A stretch of DNA of 64,000 bases from Streptomyces sp. NBC_00820 (GCF_036347055.1 NZ_CP108882.1:930001-994000), one strand, 5' to 3'. Positions 42,491 to 52,375 are shown, counted from the first letter of the stretch. The notes: generated by a model not told the origin, from the letters alone. Numbers and translations: made by a program.

Positions 42491-43186
42491 ATGAGCGCAG
42501 TGCTGTTCGACTTCTCCGGCACCCTGTTCCGCGTCGAGTCCACCGAGTCCTGGCTGCGTGCCGCGCTCACGGACACCGGCGTTCACCTTCCCGACCACCA
42601 AGTCGGCGATCTCGCACAGTCCTTGGAGGCGGCAGGGGCCCTTCCGGGCGGGGCGGAACCACGCGAGGTGCCGAACGACCTCGCCGGCGTCTGGGTGGCC
42701 CGGGACCGGAGCGCCGAGCTGCACCGGGCCGCTTTCACCGGCATGTCCCGGCGGGTCCGCCTGCCCGATCCGGGCCTGCACGACGCCCTGTACGAGCGGC
42801 ACATGTCCCCCGCCGCGTGGACCCCGTATCCGGACACCGCCGAGGTGCTGCGGACGCTGCGCGACCGCGGGATCGGCATCGGCGTGATCAGCAACATCGG
42901 CTGGGACCTGCGTCCGGTCTTCCGCGAGCACGGCCTCGACGCGTACGTGGGCGCGTATGTGCTGTCGTACGAGCACGGCGTGCAGAAGCCTGATCCGCGG
43001 CTCTTCGCCACCGCCTGCGCCGAGTTGGACACCGATCCGCGGCAGGTGGTGATGGTCGGGGACAGCAGGCGGGCGGACGGCGGTGCGGCCGCGCTGGGCT
43101 GCCGCGTGCACTTCGTGGACCATCTGCCGGTGACGGAACGACCGGACGCGCTCCTGCCGGTGCTGGACCTCGTGGGCGATGCCTGA
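42491..43186 (+). CDS. HAD-family hydrolase
   Basis: A 231-residue HAD phosphatase: nucleophile motif LFDFSGTLF with catalytic Asp pair D-F-S (second Asp replaced by Ser, which is unusual), ISNIG as motif II, KPDP as motif III with the Lys, and VGDSRRAD as motif IV. The Ser in place of the usual general-acid Asp suggests a phosphonatase-like or non-phosphatase activity. It lies 11 bp after the PAP2 stop, so they are probably cotranscribed. Confidence 0.88.
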   Translation: MSAVLFDFSGTLFRVESTESWLRAALTDTGVHLPDHQVGDLAQSLEAAGALPGGAEPREVPNDLAGVWVARDRSAELHRAAFTGMSRRVRLPDPGLHDALYERHMSPAAWTPYPDTAEVLRTLRDRGIGIGVISNIGWDLRPVFREHGLDAYVGAYVLSYEHGVQKPDPRLFATACAELDTDPRQVVMVGDSRRADGGAAALGCRVHFVDHLPVTERPDALLPVLDLVGDA

Positions 43187-43379
43187 CCCGACTCCCCTGC
43201 GGGCCAAAGGCGATGGTCACCGCGACGCATGAAGTCCACTGTCATCGCACCGTGTTGCCCGACGTCGGCAAGATGCACACGACCGAGCCGCCCGCCTGAG
43301 ACGATCCCCCGTGTCGCCCCAGACGGACGGCAGCCTTGAGCAGGCCCCGCTCACAGCGGTGCCCAACACCTTGAGTATA

Positions 43380-43400
43380 GTTGGCTGATAGCCAGTCAAC
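43380..43400. promoter_or_regulatory. TetR operator upstream of the TetR gene
   Basis: 21-bp dyad GTTGGCTGATAGCCAGTCAAC: GTTG.CTG and CAG.CAAC half-sites, plus an inner TGGCT/AGCCA, 14 bp before the start. It probably mediates autorepression. Confidence 0.65.
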
Positions 43401-43414
43401 GCAGGAGTTTCACA

Positions 43415-44077
43415 ATGTCCCCGCGCAGCGCCTCGGTCAATGAAGAGTTGCGCCGGCGTTCCCGGGAACGACTTCTGCAGGCGGCGCTCGAACTGGTGGG
43501 TGAGCGCGGGTTCGAGGCCACCACACTGGGCGACATCGCGGATCGTGCGGGCTCGGCGCGGGGACTGGTGTCGTACTACTTCCCCGGCAAGCGCCAGTTG
43601 GTGCAGTCGGCCGTGCACCGGCTGATGCACCGCACGCTGGAGGAGGCACTGGAGCGGGAGCCGCGTACCGAGGACGGACGGGAGCGCCTGGCCCGGGCCA
43701 TCGACGCGATCCTGGGGCTGGCGCGGGACCGGCCGGTACTCATGCGTCAGCACATGGCGGGGCTGCTCCAGGCCGAGGGTTTCGTGCAGTGCCCGGAGCA
43801 GCGACGGCTGTCGGAACTGCTCGGCGACACCGTGTCCCGGTACGGCTCCGAGAACGTGACGGCCGACTACCCCCTGCTGCGGGCGGTGCTGATGGGGGCG
43901 GTGTACGCGGCGTTGGTGCCGGGGGTGCCGATGGCCGTCCCGGCACTGCGGGCCGAGCTGTTCCAGCGGTACGGGCTCGACTGGGAGTCGGGCATGCCAC
44001 CGGAGAGCGATGCCGACGCCGGGGCGCGGGAACAGGATCCGTCGCGGTTCTTCGCCACGGAGGAGCGGGCGGAGTAG
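43415..44077 (+). CDS. TetR-family transcriptional regulator
   Basis: A 220-residue TetR protein: HTH TLGDIADRAGSARGLVSYYFPGKRQLV near residues 36-60 (key DIADRAGSARGLVSYYF), with a large C-terminal ligand domain. A clear palindrome overlaps its upstream region. No divergent partner shares this promoter; the nearest gene upstream (HAD) is codirectional, and the following gene is convergent, so targets may be elsewhere. Confidence 0.9.
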   Translation: MSPRSASVNEELRRRSRERLLQAALELVGERGFEATTLGDIADRAGSARGLVSYYFPGKRQLVQSAVHRLMHRTLEEALEREPRTEDGRERLARAIDAILGLARDRPVLMRQHMAGLLQAEGFVQCPEQRRLSELLGDTVSRYGSENVTADYPLLRAVLMGAVYAALVPGVPMAVPALRAELFQRYGLDWESGMPPESDADAGAREQDPSRFFATEERAE

Positions 44078-44097
44078 TCGCGGCCGACTCCTGCGGT

Positions 44098-44855
44098 CAG
44101 CGCCTCATGTGGCGAGGCGTCAGAAAACCGGCGTCCCGCGCCTGGGCGATCAGCTTGAGGGAACGCCGTCGGCTGTGTCCGGTCGCGCACATCACGGCGA
44201 GCACCGGATCGAAACCCTCCTCCTGTGCCGCCCGGTATTCCTGGGAGGCCAGCCGGCAGCCCTCGATGCCGCGCGGCCACGCCGGCCGGGCCCTGCGGGC
44301 TCCGGCGACCGCGACGCCCTCCACGCCCTCGACGTCCTCGACGTCCTCGACGCCGTCGACGTCTTCCACGTGCTCGTCCTCGACGCCCTCCGCACCCCTG
44401 ACGTGCGTCATGCCCCAGGCATCCTCAGCATCCTCGGCACCCGCCACATCCTCGACGTACTGCCGGTACGGCCCGCACTGCCCGTACCACGCGTACGCCG
44501 CCCACTCCGGGTCCGCTCCGCCCGGAGGGTCCGTACGGCCGCCCTCGTCACCGCCCTCGCGCGACCCCTCGACCGCCGCCCCGCAGGCCTCGAACAGCGG
44601 CTCCTCGATCCAGTCGGCGAGCACCGTCAGGTCGGCGAGGGAGAGGGCGGGCCGCGCCCGGACGTCCTCGATGGACACGCGTCCCCCCGCCACCACGGCG
44701 AGGGCGTCGACGCGGGCGCCGTCGGGGAAGGCCAGCCGGACATGGAACCAGGAGGTGACGCATCCCCGCTCCGTCACCTCCCACGCGGGCCACACGGACA
44801 CCGCGCCGGCCTCCATGGGCCGATCGGAAAGATGAAGAAAAGATGCTTCAAGCAC
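44098..44855 (-). CDS. DUF6214-family protein with acidic repeat insert
   Basis: A 252-residue soluble protein I recognise as DUF6214. The conserved ends are SVWPAWEVTERGCVTSWFHVRL with VSIEDVRARPALSLADL, and ARPAWPRGIEGCRLASQEYR with VLAVMCATGHSRRRSLKLIA (shown in parts). Between them (about residues 134-183) is a low-complexity acidic insert of VED/VEG repeats, encoded by GACGTCCTC-like 9-bp units at 44310-44456. It starts at GTG 44855. Function unknown; the repeats look length-variable. Confidence 0.7.
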
Positions 44856-45002
44856 ATACGCAACGTAACCTCATGATCACATTCCATACGAATGGACACG
44901 CGTCCGCGTCACCCCGCCGGCCCCTGCCCTCAGGGGCACGGCAGTGCCATGCTGGAGCCGTCAGGGCACTTTCCTGATGCCTCCGGGGTGAGGAGTACCG
45001 CC

Positions 45003-46343
45003 GTGCTGCGTGTCGCCGTCGTCGGCTCCGGGCCGAGCGGGTGCTACACCGCCCAGAGCCTGGTCGAGCGGGATCCCGAGGTACACGTCGACGTCCTGGA
45101 CCGGCTGCCGTGCCCCTTCGGGCTGGTCCGCTACGGCGTCGCCCCGGACCACGAGAAGATCAAGTCCCTCCAGGGCAATCTGCGGACGGTGCTGGAGCAC
45201 GACCGGGTGCGGTTCCTCGGCGGAGTCCAGGTCGGTGGCCCCGACGGGCTTCCGGTGGAGCGGCTGCGGGAGATGTACCACGCCGTCGTGTACTGCGTGG
45301 GCGCCGCCACCGACCGCCACCTCGGAATTCCCGGCGAGGAACTGCCGGGCAGCTGGTCGGCGACGGAGTTCGTGTCCTGGTACAGCGCGCACCCGGACGC
45401 GGGCGACGAGGGTTTCCTGCGCGACGTGCGGTCCGCGGTGGTCATCGGCGTGGGCAATGTGGCCGTGGACGTGGCGCGGATGCTGGTCCGGGGCGCGGGA
45501 GAGCTGCGTCCGACCGACATGCCGCAGGGGGCGCTGGACGCGCTGGCGGCCAGCGCGGTCACCGATGTCCACATGGTGGGCCGTCGGGGCCCCACGCAGG
45601 CCCGCTTCACCACCAAGGAGCTGCGCGAGCTGGGCGGGCTTCCGCGCACCCGGGTCACCGTGGATCCGGCGGATCTGGCGCTGGACCCGGCGTTCGCCGA
45701 CCTCTCCGCGCTCCCCGCGGCGCAGCGTCGCAACGCGGAGGTGCTGCGTGGCTGGGCGGAGGCGCCGCACGAGGACACCGAGCGCCGCATCGACCTGCGG
45801 TTCTTCCGCCGTCCGGTGGAGATCCTGGCGGAGAACGGCCGGGTGGGCGCCGTGCGCTTCGAGCGGACGGCGCCGGACGGCCACGGCGGCGTGACGGGCA
45901 CCGGACGCTACGAGGACGTGCCGGCGCAGTTGGTGCTGCGCTCGGTGGGCTACCGCGGAGTGGCCCTGGAGGGGCTGCCGTTCGACGCGGCGGCCGGCAC
46001 GGTGCCGAACACGGAGGGCCGCATCCTGCGGGACGGCACGGCCTCTCCCGGCGAGTACGTCTCCGGCTGGATCAAGCGCGGCCCGACCGGGGTCATCGGC
46101 ACCAACCGGCCGTGCGCCAAGGAGACGGTGACCTCACTGCTCGCGGACGCGCCCGCGCTGGCCTCCCGCGAGGTTCCGCAGGACCCGCTCCCGGCGCTGC
46201 GGGCGGCGGGGATCGACCCGGTGCCGTGGCCGGGTTGGCTGGCGATCGAGCGCGCCGAGTCCGAACTGGGCGCCCGACTGGGGCGGAACGTGGTCAAACT
46301 GGCGGACTGGGACACCCTGTTGGGAGCGGCGCGCGCGAACTAG
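45003..46343 (+). CDS. fprA: FprA-type ferredoxin-NADP(+) reductase
   Basis: A 446-residue flavoprotein of the adrenodoxin-reductase family. FAD-binding VAVVGSGPSGCYTAQ starts near residue 4; CPFGLVRYGVAPDHEKIK is the family signature; the NADPH site is VIGVGNVAVDVARM; the C-terminal GWIKRGPTGVIGTNRPCAKETV region binds FAD (pieces). It moves electrons between NADPH and ferredoxin, which can feed cytochromes P450. GTG 45003 has GGAG eight bases upstream. A neighbouring ferredoxin or P450 is not present. Confidence 0.92.
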   Translation: MLRVAVVGSGPSGCYTAQSLVERDPEVHVDVLDRLPCPFGLVRYGVAPDHEKIKSLQGNLRTVLEHDRVRFLGGVQVGGPDGLPVERLREMYHAVVYCVGAATDRHLGIPGEELPGSWSATEFVSWYSAHPDAGDEGFLRDVRSAVVIGVGNVAVDVARMLVRGAGELRPTDMPQGALDALAASAVTDVHMVGRRGPTQARFTTKELRELGGLPRTRVTVDPADLALDPAFADLSALPAAQRRNAEVLRGWAEAPHEDTERRIDLRFFRRPVEILAENGRVGAVRFERTAPDGHGGVTGTGRYEDVPAQLVLRSVGYRGVALEGLPFDAAAGTVPNTEGRILRDGTASPGEYVSGWIKRGPTGVIGTNRPCAKETVTSLLADAPALASREVPQDPLPALRAAGIDPVPWPGWLAIERAESELGARLGRNVVKLADWDTLLGAARAN

Positions 46344-46636
46344 CTTGCGGGGGCCGCGCGAACCGGGTTGTGCGGCGGCGGCGCACGCTCGGACGTGGTG
46401 GCGCGCGCACGGTGGTGGGCAACCACGGTGGTGGGCAACCACGGTGGCTGGCGCGCGCACCCAAGCGTGGCTTCGCACACCAAGGCATGGCTTCGCACAC
46501 GTGGGGTCCACGGGGTCCCCGGCCTTCGCGTGGACATGACACACTCCGGCAACGACGCGGCAATCAACGAACTGTGCAAGTCCCTTACGGTCTCGTGCTG
46601 TTCGGATGTCGCCCCGCCTGCCGCTCTGGAGTTCCC
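46344..46636. repeat. Repeat-rich gap before the NCS2 permease
   Basis: It holds two full 16-bp copies of ACGGTGGTGGGCAACC at 46409-46440 and a partial third; each can form a GTGGT/ACCAC hairpin. Two 20-bp direct repeats containing TGGCTTCGCACAC follow at 46461-46500. No gene or riboswitch core is recognised. Confidence 0.65.
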
Positions 46637-48013
46637 ATGGCCACGACCGCAGTTGTGCACCCCGTCGACGAGGTGCCCCGCATAAGGCACTTGGCCGCCT
46701 TCGGCCTGCAGCATGTGCTCGCGATGTACGCGGGGGCCGTGGCGGTGCCGTTGATCGTCGGCGGTGCGATGAAGCTGCCGCCGGCCGATCTCGCCTACCT
46801 CATCACCGCGGACCTTCTGGTGTGCGGGGTCGCGACGCTGATCCAGTGCGTCGGGTTCTGGCGGTTCGGGGTGCGGCTGCCGATCATGCAGGGGTGTACG
46901 TTCGCGGCGGTCTCGCCGATGGTGCTGATCGGCACGACGGGTGGTGGACTGCCCGCGGTCTACGGCTCGGTGATCGTCGCGGGTCTGGCGATCATGCTGC
47001 TCGCGCCGGTCTTCGGCAGGCTGCTGCGCTTCTTCCCGCCGCTGGTGACCGGCACGGTGATCCTGATCATCGGCGTCTCGCTGCTGCCCGTCGCCGGCAA
47101 CTGGGCAGCGGGCGGGGTGGGCGCCGAGGACTTCGGGGCGCCGCGGAACCTCGCGCTCGCGGCCTTCGTGCTGGCGGTCGTGCTCGGCGTGCAGCGGTTC
47201 GCGCCGGCCTTCCTGAGCCGGATCGCGGTCCTGACCGGCATCGTGGTGGGCCTGGCCGTGGCCGTGCCGTTCGGCTTCACCGACTTCGGCGGGGTCGGCG
47301 ACGCGGACTGGGTGGGGGTCAGCACCCCGTTCCACTTCGGGGCGCCGGAGTTCAGGACGTCCGCGATCGTGTCCATGCTGGTGGTCGCGCTGGTCACCAT
47401 GACGGAGACGACCGGTGACCTCATCGCCGTCGGCGAGCTGACCGGACGCCCGGTCGAGCCGCGCCCGCTGGCCGACGGCCTGCGCGCGGACGGCCTGTCG
47501 ACCGTGCTGGGCGGGGTGTTCAACACCTTCCCGTACACGGCGTACGCGCAGAACGTGGGCCTGGTCGGGCTGACCCGGGTGCGCAGCCGCTGGGTGGTCG
47601 CCGCGGCCGGCGGCATCCTCGTACTGCTCGGACTGCTGCCCAAGCTCGGCGCGGTCGTCGCGGCGGTCCCGGCGCCGGTGCTGGGCGGAGCGGGGCTGGT
47701 GATGTTCGGGACGGTCGCGGCGAGCGGCCTGCGGACGCTGGCCCGGGTCGATTTCGACGGGAACCACAATCTGACCGTGGTGGCCGTCTCGGTGGCGGTC
47801 GGCATGCTGCCGGTCGGTGTGCCCGCGGTGTACGCGAAGTTCCCGGACTGGTTCCAGACGGTGATGAACAGCGGGATCAGCGCGGGCTGCCTGACCGCGA
47901 TCGTACTCAACCTGCTCTTCAACCACCTTCCTCTGAAGGCGGGTTCCGCGGCCGCCGCGCCGGAGGCGCTGCCGGACGGCGGCGACGACACGTCCGGCGA
48001 CGAGACCGGCTGA
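46637..48013 (+). CDS. NCS2-family nucleobase permease (xanthine/uracil type)
   Basis: A 458-residue transporter with 14 expected hydrophobic segments. The NCS2 signature is complete: QNVGLVGLTR in the tenth helix region, and MTETTGD in helix 8 that binds purine or pyrimidine. An N-terminal HLAAFGLQHVLAMYAGAVAVPL opening is typical. It imports xanthine, uric acid or uracil with protons. GGAG precedes ATG 46637. Nothing adjacent indicates which base. Confidence 0.92.
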   Translation: MATTAVVHPVDEVPRIRHLAAFGLQHVLAMYAGAVAVPLIVGGAMKLPPADLAYLITADLLVCGVATLIQCVGFWRFGVRLPIMQGCTFAAVSPMVLIGTTGGGLPAVYGSVIVAGLAIMLLAPVFGRLLRFFPPLVTGTVILIIGVSLLPVAGNWAAGGVGAEDFGAPRNLALAAFVLAVVLGVQRFAPAFLSRIAVLTGIVVGLAVAVPFGFTDFGGVGDADWVGVSTPFHFGAPEFRTSAIVSMLVVALVTMTETTGDLIAVGELTGRPVEPRPLADGLRADGLSTVLGGVFNTFPYTAYAQNVGLVGLTRVRSRWVVAAAGGILVLLGLLPKLGAVVAAVPAPVLGGAGLVMFGTVAASGLRTLARVDFDGNHNLTVVAVSVAVGMLPVGVPAVYAKFPDWFQTVMNSGISAGCLTAIVLNLLFNHLPLKAGSAAAAPEALPDGGDDTSGDETG

Positions 48014-48047
48014 GCGTTCGGGGTCGTCCGGCGGCGTCCCGTCGGGA

Positions 48048-51000
48048 TCAGGGGCGGCCGGCCGGCAGCAGCCGTGCGACGATCTCCTCCAGGCGGGGCA
48101 GGGTCCGCTGTCCCGCGACCGCGAGGGCGATGGCCGCGGCCACGCCCGCCCAGGCCACCGGACCCAGCGGGGTGCAGCCGAGGACATGGCTGATCACCGG
48201 GATCTGGATCACGGTGAACAGGGCGGCGCCCGACCCCACGGCCGTGACCCGCACCAGGGTGCTGTCGCGGCGGTCCAGGAGGGTCTGCGCCAGCTGGGTG
48301 CCGACCACGCCGCACAGGGCCATGGTGCTGGAGCGGCGGGCCGTACCCGGGGTGAAGCGGCCGATCAGCCAGGCTGTGACCGCTCCCAGCGCGGTGGTCA
48401 GGGCGCGGTGCCGGATCTGGCGGATCAGGGGTTCCCCGAGGACCCCGCCCGCCGCGTCCTCGGGTGAGGCGGTCTCCGACCGTGCGGCGGCCTCCTCGCC
48501 GTGCTTCGGCGTGACCGCCACCGCCATCGCCGGGAACAGGTCGGTGAACAGGTTCACCAGCAGCATCTGGCGGGTGGACAGCGGAGCGGTGCCCGACACC
48601 AGGGTGCCGATGATGCCGAAGGCGACCTCGCCCGCGTTGCCCCCGATGAGGATGGCGATGGCGTCGGCGACGCTGTGCCACAGCGAGCGGCCCTCGCCGA
48701 TCGCGTCGATCAGGACGGTCAGGTCGTCGTCGGTCAGGACGATGTCGGCGGCGTTGCGGGCCGCCGCCGAACCCCGGACGCTGATGCCCACCCCGATGTC
48801 GGCGGCGCGGATGGCCGCGGCGTCGTTGGCGCCGTCGCCGACCATGCCGACGACCCGGCCCGCGTCCCTCAGCGCCTCGACGACCTGGAGCTTCTGCTCC
48901 GGCGCGACGCGGGCCACCACACCGGCGTCGCGCAGCATCCGGGCCCGGGTGCGCCGGTCGGCGGCGGCCAGTTCGTCGCCGGTGACCACCTGGGTGCCGG
49001 AGGGCCAGCCCAGCTCCCGGGCGATGGCACGGGCGGTCTGCGGGTGGTCGCCGGTCAGCATGACGGGGCGTACGCCTTCTCGGTACAGGCCCTGCACCAG
49101 GGCCTTGGAGGTCTCGCGGGGCACGTCCGACAGCGCCAGCAGACCGGTGAACTCAAGGGCGTGCAGGGGCTTTTCGAGGACGTCCGCCTCGCGTTCGTCG
49201 TGCGCGAGGCGCCGTACGGCCACCGCCAGGACGCGCAGGCCGTCTCCGGCCAGCGCGTGTGCCGTGCCGGAGACGTGCCCGGGCAGGGCGGAGCAGGCGG
49301 GCAGTACGGTCTCGGGTGCGCCCTTGACCACCAGGAAGCGGGGGCCGTCCGCCTCACGGCCGATGGCAGCGGCGTAGCCGCGGGCGGCCTCGAACGGCAG
49401 GCCGACGATCTGCGCCCACTCCGGGTCGGGGGCGGCCGCGTCGAGGACGGCCTCGTCGGTGGCGTGCGCGGGCCGGCCGGTGCCGCCGTTCAGCCGCGGG
49501 CAGGCCCGTGCGGCGTGGCGCAGTGTCCCCGCGGAGCCCGCGTCGGTCGCCGGGCGGATGGTGCCCCCGGCGTCGGAGACCCGCACCAGGCGCAGCCGGT
49601 TCTCGGTGAGCGTGCCGGTCTTGTCGAAGCAGAAGGTGTCCATGCGGCCCAGCGCCTCCAGGGCGCGCGGGGTGCGCACCAGGACGCCGTAGCGGCTCAG
49701 CCGGCGGGCGGCCGCGAGCTGCGCGACCGTGGCGACCAGCGGCAGGCCCTCCGGTACGGCGGCCACGGCGACGGCCACGCCTCCGCTGACCGCCTCGCGC
49801 ACGGACGTGCCGCGCAGCAGCGCGAGGCCGGTCACGGCGGCACCGCCGGCCAGGGTCAGCGGCAGCGCCTTGCGGGTGAGTTCCTGGAGGCGGGCCTGCA
49901 CTCCGGCGGCCGGAGGCGTGCGGGCGGCGAGGTGGACGGCGCGGGCGGCCTCGGTGCGGTCGCCGGTGTCGACGACGACGGCGTGGGCGTGGCCGGCCAC
50001 CACGGTGGTGCCCTCGAAGACCATGCAGTGCCGGTCGGCGACGGCCGCGTGCGGGGTGGGGCCGGGGTGCTTCTGCACCGGCAGCGACTCGCCGGTCAGC
50101 GCGGACTCGTCGACCTCCAGGCCGTCCTGCCAGAGCAGCCGGGCGTCGGCGGGCACGACGTCGTCCGTCTTGAGTTCGATCACGTCGCCCGGTCGCAGCT
50201 TTCCGGCGTCCACGGTGCGGGTGCCCCCCGCGGGCGCCTCGGACTCGGGGGGTGCGACGCGCGCCTTGCGCGTCTGGTCGGCCTCCAGTCCGGACAGCGC
50301 CCGCTCGGCGCGCAGCCGCTGAACGCCGCCGACCAGGGCATTCAGGTCGAGCGCACCGATGACCAGGAGCGCGTCGACGACGGAGCCTAGGATCGCCGAG
50401 GCGGCGGAGCCGACGGCCAGGACCGGGGTGAGCGGGTCGTCGAGTTCGCCGCGTACGGCCCGGCCCAGCTGCCAGCTCCACCGGGCCGGGGCGAGGACGG
50501 TCAGCCGGGCGGCACGGTCGACGGCCTTGCGTACGCCGGCGGCCGTCTGTTCCCAGGCGGTGGGTCCGGTACCGGACTCGCGGTCCAGCCGCTCCAGGGC
50601 CTCGTCGGGCCGCAGTTCGTGCCAGTGCACGCGGGCGCGCGGGCGGGGTGCGCCGGCCATCGCCACGCCGAGGGCGGCCCGTGTCCCGGACAGCAGCGCG
50701 GTCACGGCGGCGACGTCGACCGGCGCGTGCCGCAGTCCGGGCAGGATGGAGCGGCGCGGCCGGCCTCGCCTCGACTCGCCGATGGCCACGAGCAGTCCGG
50801 AGAGCGCGGCGCCGGACCGGGCGAGGGTCTGGCCGCGCCGGCCGACGGTGCGGGCGGCGGGGATCGCGGTCAGCAGCCGCCACACGTCGGGCAGACCGTG
50901 TACGGCCAGGATGTCCGCGCCCCAGTCGACGGCGCCGTCCCGGTCGGTGAGCACGATCGAGATGTCGCTGCCCCGCAGCGCGGCCAGCACGTCGCGCTCG

Positions 51001-52367
51001 TCGGCGGAGCGCACCCGGGCGACGGTGACGACCGCACCCTCCTCGGCGCGCAGCGCGTACACGACGTCGTCCAGCGGGCGCCGGGCGTCGACCACCTGGT
51101 CGGCGAGGCCGGTGAAGTCCTCCAGTGCGGGGTCGTCCACCAGCACGACCCGCATCCGGGCCCGGCGCGCGGCGTCCAGCACGGCCTCGGTCCACGGGTC
51201 GGCCGCGCCGTCCTCCGTGCGCAGCGCCCCGGGGTGCAGCACGAGGGTGCCGCCCAGCTCCAGCCGTCTCAGACGGTCCGCGTCGCGGACGAGTACGCCG
51301 GTGCGGGCCAGTGCCGTACCGAAGAGGGCGTGGAAGGCGGCGGGCGCGTACCGGGCGGCCTTGGGCGAGCCGGCGAGCAGCGCCTCGGCGGCCTCGTTCG
51401 CGTCGTGCTTGATCAGGAGCGTGGCCGCCGCGCCCAGCACGCTGCCGGCGGAGGCGTGGGTGGCGTACACCTGGGCCGGTGTCTCCCGCAGGGGCGGGCG
51501 CGGGGCGTCGTCCGCGGGGATGGTGACGCGGCCGGGTACGCACAGCTGGTCGTGGACCGCGTCGAAGGCGGCGGCGCGGGCCACCGTCTCGGCCAGTTGG
51601 CAGGCGCGCAGGGTGCCGTCGAGGATCAGTGACGTGGGGGTCTGGCCGACGCCGTGCACGGCCGCGTTCGCGCAGGCCAGGAGGAGGTCCATGCGGGAGG
51701 CGCCCAGGCTTGCGCGCAGCCGTGCGCGGAAGCGCGGGTTCTCCCGCAGCAGTGTGACGGCGGCCGTCACCATGCGGGGCGACGGCGGCAGACGCAGGAC
51801 GTAGGCGGTGACCGCCACCGCGATGCCGACCGCGTCGACGCCGAGGGTGACGGCGGCGGCGCGTACGCCGGCCGGGTCGGCCGGATGCGTGGTCTCCTCG
51901 GGGTCGCCGCCCGCGATGACGAGCCCCTCGCTCTCCGCGATCTCGGCCGCGTGGTCCGCGACCAGGTCGGTGAGCCCGTCCTCGGTCATGGAGACCACCA
52001 GCCGGGCCAGCCCCTCGTCCCAGTACGCGAAGGCGACGTCCGGGCGTTCGTCCAGTTCCGTCGCGATCCGGTGCGCCACGTCCGTCAGGCCGCCCGCGCG
52101 CTGTTCCCGCTCCGGCTCGGCGGACCGCAGCGGCAGGTGGATCCGCGGGCCGGCCCGCCAGGGGCCCCCGGCGCCGGGCAGCGCGGCGCGGGCGACCCGG
52201 GTCACCCGCACCAGCGCGTCGGCGCCGCGCACACCCGCCCGCGCGGTCCCCGCGGCGGCTCCGGCGACCGCTCCGACCACCGGAGCGGCGCCCCGGGCCA
52301 GAAGCCGGGGCGCCGCGGGCAGCAGCCGGAGGGCGGCCGACGGTCCTGTCAGCAGCAGCGACTCCAT
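48048..52367 (-). CDS. Large P-type cation ATPase (CtpI-like)
   Basis: A 1439-residue P-type ATPase, close in size to mycobacterial CtpI and about twice an ordinary pump. The N-terminal half (1-700) is unusual, with HMA-like and repeated P-ATPase-like segments; the pump core follows. Actuator motif TGES is at 758-761, the phosphorylation site DKTGT begins at D915 and the hinge GDGAND is at 1177-1182. PEGLP in the membrane helix is a P2-like ion site motif. Ion specificity is unknown; CtpI proteins have been linked to metal or calcium handling. ATG 52367 follows GAAGG. It is 8 bp downstream of a repeat-bearing membrane protein. Confidence 0.92.
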   Translation of the reverse strand: MESLLLTGPSAALRLLPAAPRLLARGAAPVVGAVAGAAAGTARAGVRGADALVRVTRVARAALPGAGGPWRAGPRIHLPLRSAEPEREQRAGGLTDVAHRIATELDERPDVAFAYWDEGLARLVVSMTEDGLTDLVADHAAEIAESEGLVIAGGDPEETTHPADPAGVRAAAVTLGVDAVGIAVAVTAYVLRLPPSPRMVTAAVTLLRENPRFRARLRASLGASRMDLLLACANAAVHGVGQTPTSLILDGTLRACQLAETVARAAAFDAVHDQLCVPGRVTIPADDAPRPPLRETPAQVYATHASAGSVLGAAATLLIKHDANEAAEALLAGSPKAARYAPAAFHALFGTALARTGVLVRDADRLRRLELGGTLVLHPGALRTEDGAADPWTEAVLDAARRARMRVVLVDDPALEDFTGLADQVVDARRPLDDVVYALRAEEGAVVTVARVRSADERDVLAALRGSDISIVLTDRDGAVDWGADILAVHGLPDVWRLLTAIPAARTVGRRGQTLARSGAALSGLLVAIGESRRGRPRRSILPGLRHAPVDVAAVTALLSGTRAALGVAMAGAPRPRARVHWHELRPDEALERLDRESGTGPTAWEQTAAGVRKAVDRAARLTVLAPARWSWQLGRAVRGELDDPLTPVLAVGSAASAILGSVVDALLVIGALDLNALVGGVQRLRAERALSGLEADQTRKARVAPPESEAPAGGTRTVDAGKLRPGDVIELKTDDVVPADARLLWQDGLEVDESALTGESLPVQKHPGPTPHAAVADRHCMVFEGTTVVAGHAHAVVVDTGDRTEAARAVHLAARTPPAAGVQARLQELTRKALPLTLAGGAAVTGLALLRGTSVREAVSGGVAVAVAAVPEGLPLVATVAQLAAARRLSRYGVLVRTPRALEALGRMDTFCFDKTGTLTENRLRLVRVSDAGGTIRPATDAGSAGTLRHAARACPRLNGGTGRPAHATDEAVLDAAAPDPEWAQIVGLPFEAARGYAAAIGREADGPRFLVVKGAPETVLPACSALPGHVSGTAHALAGDGLRVLAVAVRRLAHDEREADVLEKPLHALEFTGLLALSDVPRETSKALVQGLYREGVRPVMLTGDHPQTARAIARELGWPSGTQVVTGDELAAADRRTRARMLRDAGVVARVAPEQKLQVVEALRDAGRVVGMVGDGANDAAAIRAADIGVGISVRGSAAARNAADIVLTDDDLTVLIDAIGEGRSLWHSVADAIAILIGGNAGEVAFGIIGTLVSGTAPLSTRQMLLVNLFTDLFPAMAVAVTPKHGEEAAARSETASPEDAAGGVLGEPLIRQIRHRALTTALGAVTAWLIGRFTPGTARRSSTMALCGVVGTQLAQTLLDRRDSTLVRVTAVGSGAALFTVIQIPVISHVLGCTPLGPVAWAGVAAAIALAVAGQRTLPRLEEIVARLLPAGRP

Positions 52368-52375
52368 ACCGGCCT

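Noticed and set aside
46344..46636. Purine riboswitch before the NCS2 permease
   Set aside because: The repeats form simple stems but I see no conserved three-way junction core of a purine riboswitch.
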